Notes under the pieces: model-generated | What the model saw: only the letters and a program-made list of their open reading frames with translations | Databases searched by the model: none | What the model was told of the DNA's origin: nothing | Shown: piece after piece, positions 57,169 to 64,000 of the stretch | Layout of the letters: every line of letters begins with the position of its first letter | How positions within the stretch are numbered: position 1 is the first letter of the stretch | DNA from: Candidatus Thiodiazotropha sp. LNASS1 | GTDB taxonomy: Bacteria > Pseudomonadota > Gammaproteobacteria > Chromatiales > Chromatiaceae | Direction: 5' to 3' | NCBI RefSeq assembly: GCF_964212655.1 | Contig: NZ_OZ156465.1 | Location: forward strand, 4,092,001 to 4,156,000 | DNA length: 64,000 bases | Translations under genes and position numbers: made by a program

Positions 57169-58065
57169 ATGTATCCAGCACCATTTCGTTACCATCGTCC
57201 CGCATCTCTGAGCGAGGCTGTGGAAATGCTAACCGGACTCGGAGAGACTGCCAAGCCGCTTGCGGGTGGGCAGACCCTCATACCTATCCTCAAACTCCGT
57301 ATGGATGAACCGTCGGACCTGGTGGATATCGCACGCTTACCGGCACTCCACTATTTGGACAATGCAGATGGTGTCATACGCATTGGCGCACTGGCCACAC
57401 ATGGACGTATTGGCAAGTCAGAGCTTTCTAAGGCGGTCCCGATACTTGGCGATTGTGCAAACGGCATTGCTGATGCGCAAGTCCGCTCCAAGGGAACCAT
57501 TGGTGGTTCGGTAAGCGCCGCAGATCCCAGTTGTGACTGGCCTGCATTACTTCATGTGCTCAATGCAGAGATTGTCTGCCAGGGTGAGAAAGGGAGTCGT
57601 ACCGTGTCGATTCGGGAATTTATCCAGGATTCCTACACCACGGCTCTAGTCGGCGGGGAACTGGTGACTGAAATACGTTTCAAAGCACCGCCGCCCAACA
57701 GTGGTGGTGCGTACATCGGGTTCAAAAAAGCGGCACCAGCCTATCCGGCCGCGTCTGCCGGTGTCCAGCTGACTCTCGCGGAAGGCAATGTATGTCAGGA
57801 AGCCAGTTTTGTTTTGGGTGCGGCAGGGCCGCGGCCTGTTGTATCGGCCGAGGCGGAAAGTCTGCTTCGCGACAAAACACTGAGTGCCGATCTGCTCAAA
57901 CAGGCAGCCGAAATTCTGTTGGAGGCCTCCGATCCGCCTGCCGATTCCAGGGGATCGGCCGAGTTCAAGCGGGCTATGCTGCAGTCGATCTTTATGAAGG
58001 CCGCGTTTCGCGCCATTGAGCGTGCCGGTGGAGAACTTATCGAAGGGGGACCTGAGTATGTCTGA
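57169..58065 (+). CDS. coxM: Molybdenum hydroxylase FAD subunit (CoxM-like)
   Basis: A 298-residue FAD-binding subunit of the xanthine oxidase/CO dehydrogenase family. [20 protein letters not shown] opens it; [13 protein letters not shown] (near residue 35) and [20 protein letters not shown] (near 108) contact FAD. It would pass electrons from the [2Fe-2S] subunit to an acceptor. ATG 57169 fits the family start and has GGGGAAG upstream; GTG 57127 would add 14 residues. The 3' end overlaps the next gene by eight bases. Confidence 0.93.
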   Translation: MYPAPFRYHRPASLSEAVEMLTGLGETAKPLAGGQTLIPILKLRMDEPSDLVDIARLPALHYLDNADGVIRIGALATHGRIGKSELSKAVPILGDCANGIADAQVRSKGTIGGSVSAADPSCDWPALLHVLNAEIVCQGEKGSRTVSIREFIQDSYTTALVGGELVTEIRFKAPPPNSGGAYIGFKKAAPAYPAASAGVQLTLAEGNVCQEASFVLGAAGPRPVVSAEAESLLRDKTLSADLLKQAAEILLEASDPPADSRGSAEFKRAMLQSIFMKAAFRAIERAGGELIEGGPEYV

Positions 58066-58546
58066 TGAGGCGCAAACTGTATCGGTTGAGATCAGTATCA
58101 ATGGTTGTCGCTATCAACGTGAAGTTGAGCCGCGCTTGCTGCTGGTGGAATTTATCCGAGAAGAGGTGGGACTTACCGGCACCCATATCGGTTGTGATAC
58201 CAGTTATTGTGGTGCCTGCACGGTGATTCTGGATGGCGAACCGATAAAGTCGTGCACACTGTTTGCGGTACAGGCGGACGGCGGAGAGGTGGTTACGGTA
58301 GAGGGATTGGAGCAGGGTGAGGCGCTACACCCGATACAACAGGCGTTCTCGCAGCATCATGGCTTGCAGTGCGGTTTTTGCACGCCGGGTATGCTGATGT
58401 CTTCACTGGCGTTACTGGCAGAGAACCCGGCGCCATCCGAGAAGCAGATCCGCAAACAGTTGGGTGGGAACCTGTGTCGTTGTACGGGTTACCAAAATAT
58501 CATAAAGGCGGTGCAAGCCGCTGCAAAAGATATGCAGGAGGGTTAG
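58058..58546 (+). CDS. coxS: Molybdenum hydroxylase [2Fe-2S] subunit (CoxS-like)
   Basis: A 162-residue subunit with two [2Fe-2S] domains: plant-type ferredoxin cysteines in [18 protein letters not shown] and KSCTLFA, and the four-helix-bundle cysteines in [14 protein letters not shown] and [20 protein letters not shown] lies upstream of ATG 58058. It begins inside the end of coxM. Confidence 0.95.
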   Translation: MSDEAQTVSVEISINGCRYQREVEPRLLLVEFIREEVGLTGTHIGCDTSYCGACTVILDGEPIKSCTLFAVQADGGEVVTVEGLEQGEALHPIQQAFSQHHGLQCGFCTPGMLMSSLALLAENPAPSEKQIRKQLGGNLCRCTGYQNIIKAVQAAAKDMQEG

Positions 58547-58550
58547 CTCC

Positions 58551-61500
58551 ATGGAGATGAAATTCGATGGCAGCTTTGATGTCAACCTGCCCAGAAAAGA
58601 AGTCTTTGAGATTCTGTCCGATCCGAATAAATTCGCCCCGATGCTGCCCACTTTTCACAGCATGGAAATGAAGGACGATCGTACAGCCTTGGTGCGCATC
58701 AAGGTGGGTATCGGCAGGATCAGCGGCACAGCATCCACGGAATTGACCTTGGAGGAGGCAGATGCGCCCGTACGAGCGCGATATGTCGGAAGGGGTAAGG
58801 TCATGCAGGGTGCGTATCAGATGATTTCCGCCTTCGATCTGGAGGAGATACCGAATGGCGGTACCCGAATCAACTGGATGGGAGAGACTCAACTGGTCGG
58901 CAAGATTCTCTCCCTGGCCGGTGGTGGCCTGAGGGGTTATGCGGAGAAAGAGATCAATCGATTGATCAGCAGTCTTCAGGAAGGTTTAACACCGGGTGTC
59001 GAGCTGCCCAAGGCGAAGCCCAAGCGTGAAGGCTGGTTGGCCCGCTCCATTCGCAAACTGCGTCATCATGACGATGAGCCCCAAGCGGTTGAAGAGAAGG
59101 GAGAGCTCCCTGTCGCACAGGCGGAAGAAACGTTTGCATTACAGCCCAGGGAGGTGCAGGAGATACAGCAGCAGGCAAGAGAACGAATAACGCGCGCGCT
59201 TCAGGCCAACTGTCAACAACAGCCCCTGAGCCGAAAGGAGGATGGTCGTCTGATTCGTGGACGCGGGCTTTTCGTTGACGACTATAAACCGGCTGGCACG
59301 CTGCATATGGCGTTGGTTCGTTCACCTTATGCCCATGCCAGGATTAAGCATATCGATACATCGGCCGCTGAGGCATTGCCCGGGGTGATCTGCACCCTGA
59401 GCGGGGATGAGATAAGCAAGCAGTGTCAGCCCTTTCTGCAAATCGGTCCGGAGCCCTGTAGCGCGATCAAGGACTATCCTCTGGCCGTCGGAAAGGTGCG
59501 CTATCAAGGGGACCCGGTAGTCGCCGTCGTCGCAGAGTCACTTCGCCTGGCTCAGGATGCGGTTCAGTTGGTGGAAGTGGAATATGAGACCCTCGATGTC
59601 ATCATTACCTGCGAGCAAGCGCTGCAGGACGAAGTGCTGGTACATGAGGATATGGGCACCAACATAGATTGGCAGGGTGTCTACGAGTACGGCGACCTGG
59701 ACAAGGCGTTTTCCGAAGCCGCCCATGTCGTCAAGATCGATAAACTGCACTTTCATCGTTTCGGCAGTACGGCGGTGGAACCCAATGCGGTTGTTGCAAC
59801 CTGGGATGACAGTCTGGGCGGCATTGACTATCTGGCCAATACCATCATGACAATACCGATCACCATGATCAGCATGGCGCTGGGCGTCAGTGCAGACCAC
59901 ATCCGTCTTCGCACCCACGATATCGGCGGATCGTTTGGCAATAAGATCGGCAACTATCCCTACATGGCGCTGGCCGCGCTGGCATCCCGCAAGACCGGCG
60001 GACGTCCTGTTAAGTGGGTTGAGACGCGCAGTGAGCATATGCAGGCCGGGAGTCAAGGCAGTGAACGGAGCTATTTCGATACCGAAGTGGCGCTTGACGA
60101 GAACGGCGTGATTACCGCGATCAAGTCCCGTCACGTGGATGATTGTGGCGCCTATCCCAGATACGAGCCCCTTGGCTGCGTGATATGGTCCCAGGTATTG
60201 CCGGCGGCCTATAAGCTGCGCAATATGCGTATCGACTTCTCCCAGGTGGTAACCAACAAGGGTCCCGCAGCGCCTAACCGGGGTTATTCCCGACTGCCCC
60301 ATATGTGGTTTATGGAACGGGTGGTCGACATCTGTGCACATAAGCTGAATATTCCCGCCGATGAAATGCGTTTACGCAATTACATCAGGGAATTCCCATA
60401 CGAGACGCCGAATGGCTGTGTTTACGATTCAGGGGATTTTGTCGCACTGCTCAACAAAGCCAAAGATCTGATCGGCTGGGATAAGTGGCGGCAGAAGCAA
60501 GCAAAGGCCAGACAGGAGGGATGCCTGATTGGAATTGGCATCGGAACCACGTTGGACTCGGGAACCAATAATTTCGGCCAATCGGTTATCGTCAATCCCG
60601 AATCACCATTTTCTGGCAATGCAGTGCCGGCGATGATCAAGCTCGATATCGACGGTTCGGTCAGTGTGGCGGTCGGCAGCTTTCCTCATGGACAGGGGCA
60701 CGAAACCGTGGTTTCCCAGGTGGTGGCGGAAGAGCTCGGCATTATCCCGGAAATGGTCAACGTGGCGGTTGGTTTCGATACCGCGCGTAACGTCCACTCG
60801 GGTCAATGCGGCACCTATGCCAGTCAGTTCGCAGTAACAGGCTTGTCTGCCGTGCATGGCGCCACGGAGATGCTTAAGAAGGAACTGAAGGAACTGGCTG
60901 CGTTCTCATTGGAGGCCGCCGAGGATGATCTGGAGTTTGGTCTGGGCGATATGGGGCCGGAGGTAAGGGTAAAGGGTACCGACCGGGGAATTAACTTCTG
61001 GGCACTATCAAATCTTGTGAATGCCAACAGTGCCCGCCTTCCACAAGCTTTGCGCAGTCTCAACCTCAACTGTCGTTATACCTATCGACCACCTTTCGAG
61101 GTGCCTGATCCGAAGTCCAAGTTCGGTAACCTGACACTGACCTATGCGATGCAGACCCATTTGGCGGTTGTGGAAATCGATCCCGCAACCGGGCAGGTAA
61201 AAATACTGGATTACGGCATTGTCGACGATTGCGGCAAGATGATTAATCCGATGATTGTGGAGGGCCAGTTGCATGGTGGCGCTGCCCATGGGTTAGGCGC
61301 GGCATTGCTCGAGAACCTGCCCTATGATGAGAGCGGTAATGTACTGGCCGGATCCTTTACCGACTATGCGCCGATCACCATCAACAATGTCCCCGAACTG
61401 AAACTCGACCATATGGAATCACCCTCGCCATTCAGTTACAACGGTGCAAAAGGTATGGGCGAAGGGGGCGGAGCGCCTCTCCATGCGATCTCATCAGCGG

Positions 61501-61625
61501 TACAGGATGCATTGATCGACAAGGGTATCGTCGTGCGCGGATCTCACTGTTCGCCGAATATGATCTTCGAGATGTTGCAAAATCCCGATGGCGATCAGGT
61601 TGTGACAGTGGAGCGGCGGGCTTGA
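58551..61625 (+). CDS. CoxG-CoxL fusion: SRPBCC domain joined to molybdenum hydroxylase large subunit
   Basis: A 1024-residue fusion. Residues about 1-145 are a CoxG/SRPBCC domain (FDVNLPRKEVFEILSDPNKF, VGIGRISGTASTEL, GKILSLAGGGLRGYAEKEI). Residues about 150-220 are a charged linker. About 225-1020 are a molybdopterin-cytosine-dinucleotide-type large subunit (GRGLFVDDYKPAGTLHMALVRSPYAHARI, DIGGSFGNK, FPHGQGHETVVSQV, GQCGTYASQ) with the catalytic Glu971 in GMGEGGGAP. The active-site loop is PNRGYSR (Asn576-Arg581), not the AYxCSFR of form I CO dehydrogenase or AYRGAGR of form II, so CO is unlikely to be the substrate. AGGAGGG lies eight bases upstream. Confidence 0.92.
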   Translation: MEMKFDGSFDVNLPRKEVFEILSDPNKFAPMLPTFHSMEMKDDRTALVRIKVGIGRISGTASTELTLEEADAPVRARYVGRGKVMQGAYQMISAFDLEEIPNGGTRINWMGETQLVGKILSLAGGGLRGYAEKEINRLISSLQEGLTPGVELPKAKPKREGWLARSIRKLRHHDDEPQAVEEKGELPVAQAEETFALQPREVQEIQQQARERITRALQANCQQQPLSRKEDGRLIRGRGLFVDDYKPAGTLHMALVRSPYAHARIKHIDTSAAEALPGVICTLSGDEISKQCQPFLQIGPEPCSAIKDYPLAVGKVRYQGDPVVAVVAESLRLAQDAVQLVEVEYETLDVIITCEQALQDEVLVHEDMGTNIDWQGVYEYGDLDKAFSEAAHVVKIDKLHFHRFGSTAVEPNAVVATWDDSLGGIDYLANTIMTIPITMISMALGVSADHIRLRTHDIGGSFGNKIGNYPYMALAALASRKTGGRPVKWVETRSEHMQAGSQGSERSYFDTEVALDENGVITAIKSRHVDDCGAYPRYEPLGCVIWSQVLPAAYKLRNMRIDFSQVVTNKGPAAPNRGYSRLPHMWFMERVVDICAHKLNIPADEMRLRNYIREFPYETPNGCVYDSGDFVALLNKAKDLIGWDKWRQKQAKARQEGCLIGIGIGTTLDSGTNNFGQSVIVNPESPFSGNAVPAMIKLDIDGSVSVAVGSFPHGQGHETVVSQVVAEELGIIPEMVNVAVGFDTARNVHSGQCGTYASQFAVTGLSAVHGATEMLKKELKELAAFSLEAAEDDLEFGLGDMGPEVRVKGTDRGINFWALSNLVNANSARLPQALRSLNLNCRYTYRPPFEVPDPKSKFGNLTLTYAMQTHLAVVEIDPATGQVKILDYGIVDDCGKMINPMIVEGQLHGGAAHGLGAALLENLPYDESGNVLAGSFTDYAPITINNVPELKLDHMESPSPFSYNGAKGMGEGGGAPLHAISSAVQDALIDKGIVVRGSHCSPNMIFEMLQNPDGDQVVTVERRA

Positions 61626-61662
61626 TTTCCCTGTATGGCCATGACGCCATGGTGTCACTGAT

Positions 61663-62607
61663 ATGAGTGGACATCAGCCTGCGGCGCATCAGTTTGATTC
61701 CATAGAAGCGGTGGAAGCCCGCTTTGCGGAACAGGGCTACGTGACTGATCGCATGTTGGCCACAACGGTCTACCTGGCCGTGTCATTGGGTAAGCCTGTT
61801 TTTCTCGAGGGTGAGCCCGGGGTAGGTAAAACGGAGGTGGCCAAGGTTATTGCCGGTACGCTGAACACTGAGCTGATTCGCTTACAGTGTTATGAAGGAC
61901 TTGATACGGCCCATGCACTGTATGAATGGAACTACCCGCGCCAGCTTCTTGAGCTTCGCTTACAGGAGGCCAGAGGGCTGAACCAGGAAGAGATTGGGCG
62001 TAATCTTTTCAGCGAAGAATTTTTATTGAAGAGACCCCTGCTGCGGGCGATCCAGAATGACGGTGTACAGACGCCTGTGTTGCTGATCGATGAGATAGAC
62101 CGTTCCGATGAAGAGTTCGAAGCGTTTCTGTTGGAAGTGCTTTCCGATTTTCAGATCACGATCCCTGAGATTGGTACCATCGAGGCCCGTTGCCGTCCGG
62201 TTGTAGTGCTTACCTCGAATCGAACACGCGAACTTCACGATGCCCTGAAACGACGTTGTCTTTATCATTGGATCGATTACCCAAACTTTAGTAAAGAGGT
62301 ACAGATCATTACAACGAGAGTGCCAGGCATAGAACCCAGGTTATCCGCGCAGATCTGTCGCTTCATGGAGCTGTTGCGTGACAAGGATTTTTATAAACGG
62401 CCCGGTATTGCAGAAACTATTGACTGGGCGAGTGCCTTATTGTCACTGAAAGTGACCGATCTTGATCATGCCTCCGCAGAAGCGACATTGGGCTGCATAC
62501 TCAAATATAGGGGGGATATCGAAAAACTCAGAGCGTTGGGGATCGAAGACCTGGTGCAACAGGCCCGGGTCGTGAGTCACTATGAAGCCGTTTCATCAGG
62601 CACCTGA
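61663..62607 (+). CDS. coxD: CoxD-like MoxR-family AAA+ ATPase
   Basis: A 314-residue AAA+ protein with Walker A GEPGVGKT (residues 50-57) and Walker B VLLIDEIDRSDEEFEAFLLEVL (landmark LLIDEIDRSDEEF), then VVLTSNRTRELHDALKRRCLYHW (landmark SNRTRELHDALKRRC). CoxD-type ATPases act with CoxE in maturing the Mo centre of CO dehydrogenase-like enzymes. It follows the large subunit by 37 bases and precedes a VWA protein, the typical coxDE arrangement. Confidence 0.92.
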   Translation: MSGHQPAAHQFDSIEAVEARFAEQGYVTDRMLATTVYLAVSLGKPVFLEGEPGVGKTEVAKVIAGTLNTELIRLQCYEGLDTAHALYEWNYPRQLLELRLQEARGLNQEEIGRNLFSEEFLLKRPLLRAIQNDGVQTPVLLIDEIDRSDEEFEAFLLEVLSDFQITIPEIGTIEARCRPVVVLTSNRTRELHDALKRRCLYHWIDYPNFSKEVQIITTRVPGIEPRLSAQICRFMELLRDKDFYKRPGIAETIDWASALLSLKVTDLDHASAEATLGCILKYRGDIEKLRALGIEDLVQQARVVSHYEAVSSGT

Positions 62608-62619
62608 CAGGTGATAGCT

Positions 62620-63777
62620 ATGATCGGTCAAACTCAACATCATGAAACCAGTATGTTCAAACAGGTTGTGCATTTTTCAAGGGTGTTGCATAACGAGGGA
62701 TTGTCAGTAAACCCAGCCAATCTGATCGATCTTTGCCGCTGTTTCGACTATGTTGATATACGGTCCCGGGATGATTTTTATACGGCGGCCTGCACCACAC
62801 TGTTATCGAATCGGGAAGACCTGGATCTGTTCGACCGCGTGTTTGAACGGTTTTGGGATGGAACATTGAAGTTGGGTATCAACGATGTGGATGATCGCCC
62901 AGGTGAACCCGGTAGTGGAGAGGGTAAAAAGGAAGCACGCACTGAGCATTTGGATAGTGAGGCTGATGATCCGGCTGATAAAGGTGAAGCTGAAGCTGAT
63001 GCCCTTTCCTACAGTGCCGATGAGATTCTGATGAAAAGGGATTTAGGCACATTGACGGATGAGGAGATCGATCAGGCCTCTCATCTGACAAAGGAACTGA
63101 TAACGGCAATCGCAACCCAATGGAGTCGGCGCAAGGCGCCTGATAAAAGGGGAGTGGCGCCGGATTTCAGACGGATGTTAAGACGCAATGCGTTGCACAG
63201 TGCTGAGGGCTTTGCCGAGATGCGTTATCTTTCCAGGCGCATTAAGAAAAATCGATTACTTCTGCTATGTGATGTCAGTGGTTCCATGCAGCGCTACAGT
63301 AAATTTATGATCCAGTTTATCTATGGCTTGCGAAATAAGATATCGGATCTGGAGGTGGCGGTGTTCTCTACCCGGGTAACGCATATAACTGATTTACTTA
63401 GGCGTAAAGGAATCGAAGCCTCTCTCTCTTCGGTTGCTGAAAAGGTTCAGGATTGGTCGGGAGGAACAGATATTGGTGGTTGTATTGGCGAATTCAACGA
63501 TCTTTATGCCGCTAAATTATTACGCTCCCGCTCTGTTGTTATCGTCCTTAGCGATGGTTGGGATCGTGGTGACGTGGATGTCATGCGTGAACAGATGTCA
63601 CGCCTGAAACGGCGGGCTTATAAACTACTCTGGTTGAATCCCCTGTTGGGATCTCAGGGGTATCGGCCTTTGTGTCAAGGAATGGCAACGGCTTTACCCT
63701 ATTTGGATTTTTTTCTTCCGGCACATAGTCTTGGGAGTCTTTCACAACTGGCTGAGACAATACGGAAGATGAACTGA
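62620..63777 (+). CDS. coxE: CoxE-like von Willebrand factor A domain protein
   Basis: A 385-residue partner of the MoxR ATPase. The C-terminal VWA domain has the MIDAS motif DVSGS from Asp218 (LLLLCDVSGSMQRYSKF), WSGGTDIGG and VLSDGWDRGD. The N-terminal half is charged and helical with an acidic, probably flexible linker (about 95-135). ATG 62620 has AGG nine bases upstream; GTG 62611 is possible. Last gene of the cox-like operon in the window; coxF is not seen. Confidence 0.92.
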   Translation: MIGQTQHHETSMFKQVVHFSRVLHNEGLSVNPANLIDLCRCFDYVDIRSRDDFYTAACTTLLSNREDLDLFDRVFERFWDGTLKLGINDVDDRPGEPGSGEGKKEARTEHLDSEADDPADKGEAEADALSYSADEILMKRDLGTLTDEEIDQASHLTKELITAIATQWSRRKAPDKRGVAPDFRRMLRRNALHSAEGFAEMRYLSRRIKKNRLLLLCDVSGSMQRYSKFMIQFIYGLRNKISDLEVAVFSTRVTHITDLLRRKGIEASLSSVAEKVQDWSGGTDIGGCIGEFNDLYAAKLLRSRSVVIVLSDGWDRGDVDVMREQMSRLKRRAYKLLWLNPLLGSQGYRPLCQGMATALPYLDFFLPAHSLGSLSQLAETIRKMN

Positions 63778-64000
63778 TTAGTAATAGGCTAAATGTCTGC
63801 CTATACTTAACCCTTAAAAATTTAGGGTGATTGTGATCAGTGTGACAAACCACATTTTATAACAATTGATCCCGGAAAATTGGGACATAATAAAAATTAA
63901 AGAAATATTAAAGAAATATTAAAGAAGCCATGATTAATGCCATCCTTGGTGTTATCAGAGCAAGGAAACAGAAATATGATTCTCTGTTTTCCTTAATTAC
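63778..64000. other. 3' flank of the cox-like operon
   Basis: AT-rich, with no gene. A direct repeat AAAGAAATATT occurs twice around 63899-63923. A hairpin candidate AAGGAAACAGA (63962-63972) with TCTGTTTTCCTT (63983-63994, one bulge) lies near the window end and may be a terminator; the downstream T-run cannot be judged here. Confidence 0.4.

Noticed and set aside
58551-61625. Calling the enzyme an aerobic CO dehydrogenase
   Set aside because: The AYxCSFR loop with the Cu-binding Cys is absent, so only the family assignment is kept.

Overview
The window looks like a gammaproteobacterial chromosome, probably from a chemolithotrophic or sulfur-oxidiser-like lineage. This is judged from the order ftsH-folP-glmM-tpiA-secG-tRNA-Leu-nuoA-N and from remembered protein similarity; no search was run. 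It is moderately GC-rich. The first base lies inside ftsH.

Bases 1-20264 are conserved housekeeping DNA: the 3' part of ftsH, folP, glmM, tpiA, secG, tRNA-Leu(GAG) with a terminator, a complete 14-gene nuo operon (complex I, with nuoC and nuoD separate), then an initiator tRNA-Met with promoter and terminator. A roughly 160-bp inverted-repeat element sits between nuoK and nuoL. Bases 20422-22094 hold a B12-binding radical SAM protein and a truncated sugar transferase.

Bases 22698-63777 form an accessory, apparently catabolic and redox island. (a) 22698-27748: a three-subunit Mo-bisPGD oxidoreductase (catalytic, four-cluster ferredoxin and NrfD-like membrane subunits) with FdhD. (b) 27959-33246: an NADPH:F420 reductase-like protein, EtfBA, ETF-quinone oxidoreductase and a CaiB-type CoA-transferase. 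(c) 33243-40837: a tightly overlapping run with a DMT exporter, a membrane ABM protein, an F420-type luciferase-like oxidoreductase, two membrane proteins built from three copies of one His-motif unit, a cytosolic NMT1-like protein, and the F420 genes cofE, cofD and cofC. (d) 40862-45399: an orphan ThiS (minus strand), glutaryl-CoA dehydrogenase, tandem metallo-beta-lactamase paralogues and an unknown protein. (e) Minus strand, 45545-49922: a degenerate M24 peptidase/creatinase homologue, two PanE-like reductases and an AraC regulator. (f) 50404-56838: a YCF48 protein, an MMPL/RND transporter, and DUF1302 and DUF1329 outer-envelope proteins. (g) 57169-63777: a molybdenum hydroxylase of the CO-dehydrogenase/xanthine-oxidase family (coxM, coxS, and a CoxG-CoxL fusion) with its CoxD-like and CoxE-like maturation proteins.

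My working inference is a system for taking up and degrading a hydrophobic, probably cyclic compound. The envelope module would import it, and the Mo hydroxylase, F420-dependent oxidoreductase, MBL hydrolases and PanE-like reductases would transform it. CoA-transferase and glutaryl-CoA dehydrogenase would feed electrons through ETF and ETF-QO to quinone and so to the respiratory chain. The substrate cannot be read from sequence. The most unusual parts are F420 biosynthesis and use in a gammaproteobacterium, the CoxG-CoxL fusion with an atypical active-site loop, and the three-repeat His-motif membrane proteins.
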